In this document: one piece after another, positions 44,363-64,000 of the stretch
How positions within the stretch are numbered: the first letter of the stretch is position 1
Layout: each line of letters opens with the position of its first letter
DNA from: Narthecium ossifragum
Taxonomy: Eukaryota; Streptophyta; Magnoliopsida; Dioscoreales; Nartheciaceae
Length of the DNA stretch: 64,000 bases
Assembly (NCBI GenBank): GCA_963920575.1
Contig: OY986966.1
Coordinates: forward strand, 28,344,581 to 28,408,580
Direction: 5' to 3'
Notes under the pieces: generated by a model
Seen by the model: the letters and a program-made list of their open reading frames with translations, nothing else
Databases searched by the model: none
What the model was told of the DNA's origin: nothing
Made by a program: the position numbers and the translations under genes

Positions 44363-44629
44363 TCAAAACTGACAGCCGCAGAAGACGAAGAAGAAGCAGA
44401 GACTGGCGACCAACGCGAGGGTCTCGAACCCCACGACGAAGGCCCAGAGAACGTCGTCGACCACCGAGAACTCCGGACCCGGCCACCGGAAGACCGAGCC
44501 CGCCCTGAACAGGATGAACTCCGGCAGCCACCGCACGACCGACCTCGACAAGCTCCGAGACAGACCTGCCATGCCGGCCTCCATCCGCCGGAGCATCGAC
44601 GACCCCGACGCTGACGCCATCCGCCCCAT
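44363..44629 (-). CDS. Small intronless plant membrane protein, 88 aa
   Basis: A complete ATG-to-TGA frame on the minus strand. The first third is basic and Ser-rich (SSMLRRMEAGMAGLSRSLSR). A conserved-looking WLPEFILFRAGSV and WPGPEFSVVDDVLW follow, then one strong hydrophobic segment (about residues 62-87, LALVASLCFFFVFCGC). The layout resembles small uncharacterised plant proteins with a C-terminal anchor ending in CG-C. The overlapping longer frame at 44337-44795 is Arg/Gly/Leu-rich and looks like a shadow. Function unknown. GC content is higher than the surroundings, as expected for an exon. Confidence 0.55.
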   Translation of the reverse strand: MGRMASASGSSMLRRMEAGMAGLSRSLSRSVVRWLPEFILFRAGSVFRWPGPEFSVVDDVLWAFVVGFETLALVASLCFFFVFCGCQF

Positions 44630-47517
44630 CGCCTCCGATCGCGCGGTGGGGGAGTGCTGTTTCTGGACTATTTGGTGGTGGCGTAAGCCTGGATGGGTTT
44701 CTTAAGAGTGGGGTCGTCTTTGATTTGAACTGTCTAGAAGTCTTGAGTGCGAAGCTTTTGGACGACGTGCCGTCTCTAGTTTTGTAACTTTTCAAACGAA
44801 TTAGTTACGTACGGGGAACTCTTTTGGCTGTGTTTGGTTACCTTTGACCATGAGAGAGGGAGTCACAACTCACTTCATCGCGTTTGATTGACATCTAAGC
44901 ACAGGAGAGGCGACTCCCTCTCCCAAACTCTCCCATGACGGAAGGAAACCGGACTCCTCCCGAAATTAGGAGGAATCTTGTTTCCTTTCCTCCCGTTTTG
45001 GTCAACGCAAAAAAGAGTATTAAAATACCCCTTTTAAAAATTATGTATCTTTTAAAAGATCTAATTATAGCCATCAGATTTAGGGGTATATTAGTAACTT
45101 CAATATCATTCATGCGTTTTCCCATCTTAATTTGATCATACCAAACACAAACAACGTCTTTCCTTCTCCCACTCCCATTGTCATACCAAACACAAACGAT
45201 GCCAATCTCATTCCTTTCCACTCCTCTCCCTCTCCCACTCCCTCTCTCTCTACCTCTCCCGACATGCAACCAAACGCAAAGGGCCGTGGAAACTTAAATT
45301 ACCGCATTTGAATAGTGGTCTTTTATTTTATTTTATTTTACTTTCCCAAATTTTCTGGCAAATATCCACCAATCTACCTTCTAAGATTATAATCAAACTA
45401 TTATTTAATTCTATTTGGAAATTAAATTAGAGAATTAGTTAGCCACATATTTATATTTAGAGAAATAGTAATTATTAAAACCGTTCGTTTGAAAATTTAA
45501 AAGAAGAACTTATTAAAGACTTCAATTAATCACATTTAAGTCAACCACATACTAAAAAAAACTTTAATTAACCACATTTTAGTTAACCACATACTAAAAT
45601 AGAGAGGGGGGAGATAGAGCCGGGATAGAAGTGGATGGTTAAGAGGGGTAGTGGAGGTGGGTGGTTATCTATGTCATGTGGCATGGGCTCACATAGTCTC
45701 ATATATTGCCACTAGTCCTATCCCCGGCCACATAACCATCACCTCCCTCATAACTCCCCACTAACCATATTTAACCATCATCTCTCCTCACCTCTATCAT
45801 AACTCCCCACTAACCCCTCTAACTCCCCCCCCCCACTATTACCCCCTCCACATCAGCAACCACATAGGATGCCAGCAGGACAACAAAAGATTAACTTATA
45901 ACCATGCTCCTATATAAGGATGATGATATACACACCGATCTATTGCCATTTGTATTTTACGGTCTCACTTATTGCTATGTTTTTGTTATATCACTTATTA
46001 CTATGTTTTTGTTATAAAAAGGTCCATGTCATTAAAAACAATAAAAAAATCTCTGTCTTTTGGTTTTTAGTTATTCTAATGCAATCAGAAAATAATGACC
46101 AAACTATCATTTCTTTAATTCATTTACTTGAATTCGAACTCAATGGGATGAACTTACAATAAGGACTCTTGATGTCTTATTGGTATTTTTCAAACATAAA
46201 GTCTTAATAATTTTTTTTGTTGGACATTGATGACTTATTTTCAGAAGTATAAGATTTTACATAAAAATAGGTAAAGAAAAGACAAAAAAAACATAGTGCC
46301 AACAAGAGTCGTAGAGCGTTGACAAGCTGAGCTTGGTGGAGCCTATCGTTATTTAAACTCAGCTTGAAATTAATTTCGAGTCCAAAAAAAAATAACAAGT
46401 ACAATTCACTTAGGTTTTGAGCTGAGACTGATAGTAACTGTTATCGAGCCGAGCTCAAGGGGCTCGTTTATATTTTAATAACCGTGATTAAGGATCTGTT
46501 TGTATTGAGAATAAATATGTATATATTTTTATTTATATTTTAATAACTGAAATTAAGGATCCGTTTGGATTGAAAATAAGTATACATATATCCTAATTAT
46601 ATATCCGAACACTTTATCTATAATATCACATAACTATCTTTAATATTTACATAACTTTTACTTTATTAATTATACAAATTTATCATATTCTTAATTCAAA
46701 CGGTTTGACCATTAAAGTCACTTAGATCAAAATCGTGTGTGATAAACTAAAACGGACGATACTTGATGCGGGTTTGACTTGAATTAGGATCGTGGGTAGC
46801 AAGAAACTGTTGATTTGGCATGCTCGAGTAGGAGTAGATGCTGTACATGACTGGAATATACACCCATGCTCCGTTTTGCTAGCTTAATCCTACTTTAATT
46901 AGCGAGTAATGAGTATTAAGTTTGGGCACCGATCCAGAGCTATCAGCGACCAGTTGGGGCTTTGATGTCCGTACAATAATTCCTCCGCAGAGAAGCAGAT
47001 AAGCCAACATAGACCCCTTTTGCCTACCAAGCCACGTGGCGATGTTTCAGCCGTTGGAGCAGGCCTACTACGATCGTCCGCGGGTGAGAGCAACAAAGCG
47101 AGACGATACGGGACTCGGGACGATAGGATGGGAATCTGCTTATTCTCGCGAGATGATAAGAATCGAATATAAGTTGTTTAGACGCGGAGATGACGTCAGC
47201 CCTAGACGCGCCGCACGTGAGAGGCGACACGAAGGGTAGACTTGGGGGTTGGAATTTGGTAATCCCTCTTCTCGTCGTAGAAGCACTCGATAACATTCTC
47301 CCAGCCGTCGGATTGGCATCCACGTCATCGATCCACGACTCCGGTGCCAGTGGACGGTCCAGATCGCGCCGGGAGGTCGTGCGGGTAGAAGCCCAAGCAG
47401 CTCCTCACCGCCTCCATCCTCTCTCCTCTCCCAGCGATTTTTACCTCCTTTTTCCTCGTTTTAATTTCGAAAAAATCGTTTTTTGTCTTTTTTAAGGTTT
47501 ATTGGAGCAATAGAGGG
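44630..47517. other. Intergenic DNA with dispersed repeats; promoter of the acidic-protein gene at the right end
   Basis: No supported gene. A MITE-like unit may span about 44826-45276 (ends CTGTGTTTGGTTAC and CAACCAAACGC). AT-rich repeats with GGATC(T/C)GTTTG starts lie at about 46493 and 46557. The last 200 bp before 47518 are the probable leader. Confidence 0.45.
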
Positions 47518-50505
47518 ATGACGGGATCCATGGAGATGGCGATGGCGATGGCGATGGCCATGGAGGAAGAGGGTGAGGAGATGATTCTCGTCATGGGTGC
47601 ACTGGCGAACGCCTATGAGGTCGACGACGACGATGATGAGGAGCCGGAGGGGGTTGTGGAGGTGAAGGACGACGATGATGATGATGAGGAGGAGGAGGAT
47701 GGGGATGATGACGATGGTGATGGTGATGGTGACGAGGACGAAGATGAGGAGGACGAGGATGATGATGTGCAGGAGGTTTTGCCTCCTGCGAGCAGGACAC
47801 AACCCCAGGCAGTGGGTGATGATGATGATGAGGAGGAGGAGGAGGATGAGGATGATGGTGGGGATGACGATGATGATGATGGGAACGACGACGACGACGA
47901 GGACGATGATGGAGAGGAAGAAGAAGACGAGGTATAATTTCTCTCTTTAGATTCAGCACTTTTTTTGGGGTAAAAATTGTGACTTTTTTGTTGTAGGGTT
48001 TGTGGTTCGGGATTTTGTTACAATTTTGAAATTAACAGACTCTAGTGATGTTGGAAGATTGATCTGGAAATAGATTTGATAAATTTTTCTGTTATGGTAT
48101 TGTGCGTGCTGATCTGCTCATTTGTTACTGTTACGAACTCTGGTGACTGATTTGCATGTTCATCGTGTTTAAAATTTGCAAAGCGACAACCTTTGTGTGT
48201 TTCTGGTGTTTAGTAAGTCCTATTCTAGGTTTTATGGAAGCTTACTCTATATATGCTCAAAGTTTGTTAATTCTGTGTTCTTTGATTTTTTTTTTTATAG
48301 GTTTATAGCTAGTGTTCATATGATGTCCTTTCAGTAGATTAATTGCCTTTCATCGTGTTTAGGGGCTACTTGTTAGGTGTACTTTCACTATACAATAATT
48401 GATTTAGTGTTACAATAACTTCAGTGTAGATATTACTTGTGTTTATCTAGTTTGCATATTACTCTATCTTGCAATTAGGTAATTTGGTTGTCCTCTTAAT
48501 TTTTGCTCTTAGCTGATCCTTGTCATCTCCCAAGTGTGTCCCAAAAGGTAACTGAATAGAATTGACAGGTAAATATATCTTTTTTTAATAGCGTGTCACA
48601 GAATATGCATTTTCATACTGCTGTTATGTATTTCATTTTCTACTGGTAATGTTTGTTTAGATACCTATAAAGGGAGCTTGGTGAAATTTTATAGTTCAGT
48701 ATGCTAATACTGTGGTATCCTCGGGACTAAGTTTTTGTCTCTAAATATATGTTTCCCCTCGAATGGTTGTTGCGCATTTTTTCACATAGCAAACTGTAGG
48801 AACTTCTTTTATCCTATGCGAAGCTCTTCTCCTTTCCTTCGAGTATATATTGTAATACGTTGATGGAACTGCTTTAGTAAAAACTGCTTATTATTGTATG
48901 TTTGAAATTTGTGCAAACTACATCTTGATTTCTTAGTAGTCTGTGTAGTATTTTTTGTTTTGTTTTGGTAGTATTTTGCCACTCTTGGATCTTGTTTTTT
49001 GCTTAGATATGTCGGCATGCGTACAATTGTTTTTGCTCGAGTTATTGATCTCAAAGATTTTTTCGATGAAATCCTGCAGTTTTATATCCTTAGTTTTTGT
49101 AGTTTATGTCAGACCATCAAATGTCGTTGATATCTGTTTAAGGTAACTCCTCTCAGATTCCCATTCCCTTCCGGGTCAGTCTCCTCTTGTTTGAGTCTGT
49201 ATCCAAATCTTCCTTATCAGTTCTAGTTTGCTCTCCCCATTTCCCTAGTTGCTCGTTTATTGTTCAGTTTGCTGGTTGAAAACTGTTCTTGCACAGCTGT
49301 AGTGTGTGTGATGTTGCAGTGTTGGGAGAAAAGACGGTGTGGTGATGCAGATCCATTTAGGCTGTCTTTGAAAAGTGTCATCTGTTTGTGTGCTGATAAG
49401 CCATCGTCAATAATATTGTTGCTATTGCACCTTAAGTTTTTTGTTTTTGAGTAGAAGCCACAGCCCAAACTGAGGGGATACAAAGTTACCCGGCTAATGG
49501 GCTAGTTTAGTGGTGGTCGATAAGCCAGTAATTAATTTAGTTGGATCATATATCGCCGTTATTAATAGCAGCAGAACACCGCATATCAGTGATTGCTGTC
49601 AATCTTTTCCTCCATATGACACATTTTCCTTGTTAAGCTTATTTGCTTCAAACATTTGCCTCGTTTGTGATCTCTCATTATCATATGAATCTACAGAATT
49701 CATTTTACTTCCATGTTTCCCATTCTGTTGTTTTAAGCTGCCCCAAGTAATTTTTGTCAACACTGTATTTCTTTTGCTTGAGGCACCATGCTCCCTAGAA
49801 ATCAGCGACATATTCAAGTTTTTCCCAAATCATCTTTAATAATGCAGTGAGGCATGAAATTATCTTTCAAGTTTGTTGCATCAGTTTGAGATAACAAATG
49901 CGTTTATGAATCTAGAAACTATTTGTAGCAAGCCATGCAGTATCCAGAGACCTCTCACGTGTCTAGTGCCTGCATGATGTGTACTGCTCTCTGTAGTTTT
50001 TTCTGTCATTTTTTCTGTATGTTTTCTAGCGCAAATACATAAAGTAGGAGTACATTGAGTTCTTGTGCAATGAGGCTAGTTTTGTGTACACTTTTTTCAT
50101 GTTTGAGCACTTATTTAAGGCTGTTGATGGAGTTTTTGGTAGTCGATTTTTCCTTGCACAATGTACCTAAAATAAGGTCTGTGCACTCTCCTGTTGTCTA
50201 TGGTCATAAATACTTTCTCGGTTCTCTTTGTCCATGCATCAACCTTTTTGTTTGCATTGCAGGATGTGGGCACTGGTTATCATGTTCATGCAGCAGGCCG
50301 TCCAGGGGGCAATGAGGATGACTTTGAGCCAGAAGAGAATGGTGATGATGAGGACGCTGATGAAGAAGATGGAGACAACGATGAGGAGGATGGTCGTGCC
50401 AAAAAGGACGAGGCGTCTGCAAAGAGGAAGAGGTCAAGTAAAGATGATCCCGAGGAGGAGGAGGAGGAGGATGACGAAGACGATGAGAGACCTCCTAAAC
50501 GATAG
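47518..50505 (+). CDS. Highly acidic nuclear-type protein (218 aa)
   Basis: Two exons: 47518-47931 (GACGAG|GTATAA) and 50263-50505 (TTGCAG|GATGTG), phase 0. The N-terminus is MTGSMEMAMAMAMAM, then EEEGEEMILVMGALANAYEV. Long Asp/Glu tracts follow from residue 37 on, a short ordered piece lies at the exon join (VGTGYHVHAAGRPGG), and the end is basic (SAKRKRSSK, RPPKR), a likely nuclear signal. It resembles prothymosin- or histone-chaperone-like acidic tails and the plant proteins labelled VHS3-like only because of composition. No catalytic domain is visible. A role in binding histones or other basic proteins is inference. GAT/GAC/GAG runs make the coding sequence microsatellite-like. Confidence 0.75.
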
Positions 50506-50853
50506 TGCATGGTACAGTGTAATGATTCCCCAAAGCTTTTGGGAAGCACCAAGAAACCATTGCCCCTGTAGATTGCCGGAAAAATGCTGGCCTGTATTAC
50601 TATGTGTACGACAGAAGTGGGACTAATTATGCTGCATTCAGGGAATGTCTTCAGGGTTGGGGGGATTCTTTCTGCCTTTGTAACATTAGGAACTAGAAAC
50701 TTTGGTGTGATGATTGTGAAGGTTAGCATACCTTTCCAAGTAGCACACAGTTGCTTCTTTCTTCGTGTTCTTTTAGCTTGTTTCCCTTTTGTCTCCTGGT
50801 AGTCTTTGTGCAACAGTTGGGTATTTGGAATATGAAGTTTAGTTTGTTTGTTG
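50506..50853. other. 3' flank of the acidic-protein gene
   Basis: Non-coding, T-rich, likely 3' UTR and terminator region. Confidence 0.6.
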
Positions 50854-50863
50854 TTTCTTTTAT

Positions 50864-51458
50864 GGGTTAAATATGCGTTTCGTCCTTGAGGTTTTTGACA
50901 AGTTTTTATTAAGTCCCTATACTTTAAAAATTCCCGATTGAATCCCTAAGTTTTTGTGAACCGGTTTAATCTGGTCCTTCCGTCCATGCACCGTCTATCC
51001 CTATATTTTAAAAATTCCCGATTGAATCCCTAAATTTTTGTAAACTGGTTTAATTTGGTCCTTCCGTACATGCACCGTCTATCGGTCTAATGACGGCTTG
51101 ACCGAACCAGATCACAAACCGATTAAATCGGGCCAATTTTAATTTACTAGTGACGATGTGCCATAGCAGTGCTTCCTCCACCTCCCCTTCCCCTGCGTCT
51201 CCTCCCTCCGATGTGGCCAAAGGCGTCGATTCCATCGTCGGCGGAGGAATTGAGAAGGGTTGAGTGGACTAGTCAACTCATGTTGACCAGTTGACTAGTT
51301 GACTGGGCCTCTCCGTTAGACCGATAGTCGGCGCATGGACGGAAGGACCAGATTAAACCGGTTTACAAAAACTTAGGGATTCAATCCGGAATTTTTAAAG
51401 TATAGGGACTTAATAAAAACTTGTCAGAAACCTCAGGGACGAAACACATATTTAAGCC
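50864..51458. mobile_element. Foldback MULE-like MITE with 10-bp TSD
   Basis: TTTCTTTTAT repeats at 50854-50863 and 51459-51468 flank it. Inverted arms of about 130 bp (GGGTTAAATATGCGTTTCGT / reverse complement GGCTTAAATATGTGTTTCGT) are highly similar. The left arm is followed by a second, more diverged direct copy of its inner half (about 51000-51090). There is no transposase. Long TIRs plus a 9-10-bp TSD suit the Mutator superfamily. Confidence 0.85.
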
Positions 51459-51468
51459 TTTCTTTTAT

Positions 51469-51860
51469 CAATCATGTCCTCTCCCACACATTGCTGACTG
51501 GAATATATGTTTGGCTGTATGCATTGACTATATCATTTTCTAAGCTATTAATGTAGATTTTCAGGATCATGTAAATATGATTTAGAACACCATAATTAGA
51601 AATAAGAGAAATATTCATATCCATCTTGCTTGGCATCAGATTTCTTTAAATTCCTTTTTATCACATGCACTATGTCTATGCTCATGCACTCAATTAATTC
51701 ATAATATTGGTATACTAAAATAATTAATCACATTCGTATACTCAAATTCATATCATAATCCTCACGAAAAGAAACCTAATGTCATAGAATTCCCTAAATT
51801 TCTAATAATATCATAGAACCACCTAAAAATATAGAATTATTTCATATAATTTCTTGGTCC
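51469..51860. other. AT-rich intergenic DNA
   Basis: No gene. Repeated TATCATAGAA(T/C) words at about 51780-51830. Confidence 0.5.
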
Positions 51861-51877
51861 AATTTGTTTTCAAAGGG

Positions 51878-52713
51878 ATTACCCATGTCCTCATGGAGTG
51901 CCCTTTCACATCCAATGTCTTCTCCATGCTTGCTGTGAAGGGAGGATTCTCAGTACATATGGGAGATTTTGATACTTTCATTACTTCTGCGATTGGAGGT
52001 GCAAGCTGGGAGAAAGCCAAGAGCGTTAAAGCTCTCCTCGGATATGGTACGTGGTTAATTTGAAAAGATCAAAATAATATTGTATTTGGGAAAGCAAGGG
52101 ATTCTATTGAGGTAACTGTATTCAAGATAGAAAGAATGGCGCATGAACTTCAATGGAAGGGAGTTGGGGGTGATTGGGAGGAGATATGCTTATCCTTGAT
52201 GGGTCGTCAAGCGATACAAATTGATATCTCTGTAGCTCCGGATTCAAGAGAGGCTGCTTATGAACTGGTAACCCTATCTACCGCTCGTGATCCACTCTGG
52301 GCTGCTGGTGACTCTGTCAGAGTGTCATCGGTGCTACATGGAGAAATGATGGCGCTCATAGAAGCTCTTAGGAAGGCTACTACTTTGGGCTTGAAGAAGG
52401 TGGTTTTAGAATCTAATTCCCTGGTTGCCATTCAAATCCTAAATGAATTGAGAGGATCACCATTAGACATCGAAGGTATTGTTAGGGAGATATGATGGTT
52501 CGTTTTGCATTTTGAGTCGGTGCTTTTCTTGTATATCTCATGGGATTGTAATGCGATGGCGGGTGTCGTCGCTCGGGCTTGCCGTCGATGGGGGAGGGAA
52601 TTCCTTTGGTCTAACGAGTTGGGGACAGCGCTGCTTGACATCCTGACCCATGACATGTGTTTATAACCTATCTTGCTTCTTAGCCATGAGCTGATCTCAT
52701 AAAAAAAAAGGAA
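51878..52713 (+). mobile_element. 5'-truncated LINE with 17-bp TSD
   Basis: AATTTGTTTTCAAAGGG repeats at 51861-51877 and 52714-52730, with an A-rich tail at 52700-52713. Only the end of the zinc-binding RVT domain (HVLMECPFTSNVFS) and the RNase H-like domain (HGEMMALIEALRKA, LESNSLVAIQILNELRG, NAMAGVVARACRRW) remain. Two in-frame TGAs (52061-52063 and 52493-52495), both likely former Trp codons, interrupt an otherwise unshifted frame. Retrotransposition intermediate truncated at the 5' end. Confidence 0.92.
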
Positions 52714-52730
52714 AATTTGTTTTCAAAGGG

Positions 52731-54093
52731 TTCTATGATATTGTTAGAAATTAGGGGGTCTATGATTTAAGGTAACTTTTGAATTTTTAGGGGGTTTTAT
52801 AATATTAAGCCTACTTAATGATATTCATTTTTAGCCGGTCTGATTGGAATAAAATTAAAATCTACAGACAATCAGTCAGAATCCAATTAATAAGTTATAA
52901 AAAAATAGCTGCTCTCATGGAAGACTAGGTGGGCCCCGTAACCACCACCCCCTATTACTCCTCTCTCTCCCCATCACTCGATAACTATCACCCCAATTAC
53001 TCCCTTACACGTGACTTCATCTCGACCGTTTGATATATTCGGACTTTACTTGGATCAGAGATTCCTATCCGTCTAATAGAATACACTGGATCTTATATAA
53101 TAAATTAGATGAGCCCCGTGCCACCTGACACGGCTAATCACCACCCTTCCACTAGTCTCTCTTTCTTTCCTAACCACCCCCACTACTCCTTCCACATGGC
53201 TTCATCTCGATCGTCTAATATAACCGAACATAACTTAGATTGAGCATCTTCAGCCATATGATAGAATGCACATGATCTTATATAATAGACTAGTTGATTC
53301 CCGTGCCCTGACACGGTGAATTCGGTTACTTAATCCAATCCAAGAATTATTTACTTTCTCCTCCCTCCGATCAAATCGATCATTTGATCACACGGTACGC
53401 CCTCCAAGCCAATTCATCCACTTTCTCAACCTACACCTACTATTCTCATATCTATAACACCTCTCAGATCTAACCGTCCACATCATCACCCTATTTACTT
53501 ACCACCACTCAATTCAGATCTAACCACCCCCACCCTCTCCATGCTGACAAAGGAGATAATCATATTTTAGAAATAACTGAACTCATGTTGTGGGGGTGTT
53601 TCTTGACCGTTAGATAAAACTCTTCTAGCATCTTATGAGCTATCAGATATACCAAAACCCTGTCTTATAAGAGTAGATTGTAATAGCATATGGTTGGTCA
53701 TTGTGAAAAGTTTATGATAACATGATTATCTATGTAATTGCCAAAAAGGCCAAAAAGGCCAAAAAAGATATAAAAAATAATTTAAAAATTACATTGCGAC
53801 TGCCGGGAGTCGAACACGGCCCTATACGATGCTAGGTAATTATCCTAACCGTTGGAATGCAAACATGGGTTGTACTCAAGCTTGCCAATCTTGTTTGCGA
53901 CCTTTCAAGCTCTATAAGGCCTTGCTCCTAGAGTCTCGAACATTATACTTGGGCTCCAAACTGGAGATCCGGCCTAGAAGATTCGATACCTTCCCCAAAA
54001 CCTAATTCTCTCCGCTCTCTCGTCACCATCTCCAGCGGCGATCTCATCGTCCCGCCTTCGTTTCTAGGGTTTCTTGCTGGGAGATCTCCTCCC
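52731..54093. other. Intergenic DNA upstream of PRP43 with a tandem duplication
   Basis: Contains the approximately 183-bp repeat below. The last 100 bp before 54094 are the likely PRP43 leader. No gene. Confidence 0.55.
52920..53310. repeat. Two-unit tandem repeat, about 183-bp period
   Basis: Units start near 52921, 53103 and 53286 with GACTAG/AATTAGATGAGCCCCGTG-like words and contain CACCACCC, CTTCATCTCGA and GGATCTTATATAATA. The third unit breaks off after CCCGTGCC. Possibly part of a degraded mobile element. Confidence 0.7.

Positions 54094-64000
<9,907 letters not shown>

Noticed and set aside
44337..44795. 152-aa minus-strand frame overlapping the small membrane-protein gene
   Set aside because: Its Arg/Gly/Leu-rich composition is typical of an off-frame translation. 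The 88-aa frame is the more protein-like one.
47591..47959. His/Pro/Arg-rich frame on the minus strand
   Set aside because: It is a shadow of the Asp/Glu-rich exon on the plus strand.
53795..53870. tRNA-like sequence on the minus strand (GTTCGACTCCCGGC and GGTTAGGATA)
   Set aside because: It has a good B-box and a Glu-tRNA-like D-loop word, but the acceptor stem pairs only partly and the anticodon loop lacks U at position 33. It is probably a tRNA-derived relic, not a gene.

Overview
This is a stretch of nuclear DNA from a flowering plant. Genes are split by GT-AG introns, intergenic DNA is AT-rich, and plant-type mobile DNA (Ty1/copia, LINEs with a plant-style RNase H, TIR elements, MITE-like foldbacks) fills much of the space. 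The gene families (LOB-domain, AINTEGUMENTA-like AP2, land-plant GPAT, LRR receptor kinase) are plant-specific. Codon and repeat style would fit a monocot, but I cannot name the species.

Layout. 1-4.4 kb: one plus-strand exon of an unrecognised gene (1925-2109) and a decayed LOB-domain (LBD) gene on the minus strand. 4.4-7.9 kb: a three-exon gene for a 253-aa single-pass membrane protein. 10.6-12.8 kb and 32.9-37.4 kb: two paralogous glycerol-3-phosphate acyltransferases (513 and 521 aa) of the land-plant cutin/suberin clade, same strand, same intron position, about 20 kb apart. Between them lie an eight-exon AIL/PLETHORA-type AP2 transcription factor (minus, 407 aa, with a 9-nt micro-exon), a PIF/Harbinger-like element carrying a nested insertion, a 5'-truncated LINE with a 14-bp target-site duplication, and a nearly intact 4.8-kb copia element with 388-bp LTRs. 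38.8-43.2 kb: a ten-exon nuclear poly(A) polymerase (minus, 565 aa, PAPS3-like). 44.4-44.6 kb: a small intronless membrane-protein gene. 47.5-50.5 kb: a two-exon, extremely acidic nuclear-type protein. 54.1-62.3 kb: a seven-exon DEAH-box helicase of the PRP43/DHX15 family (728 aa). Its last intron holds a 2.7-kb element with about 366-bp inverted arms and a captured C-terminal LRR-kinase exon. The right edge cuts into a further minus-strand gene.

The genes do not form a pathway. PRP43 (spliceosome disassembly, ribosome biogenesis) and poly(A) polymerase are RNA-processing housekeeping genes; the GPAT pair is a lipid-polyester duplication. The most unusual signals are: a double-hairpin element present near both GPAT genes whose two copies differ by paired, compensatory changes; an apparent GC-AG intron in only one GPAT paralogue; a 51-bp perfect inverted copy of the poly(A) polymerase start region about 0.8 kb upstream; and the long-armed gene-capturing element inside the PRP43 intron.

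Exon coordinates were derived by eye from splice consensus, reading phase and family knowledge. No alignment or database search was run.
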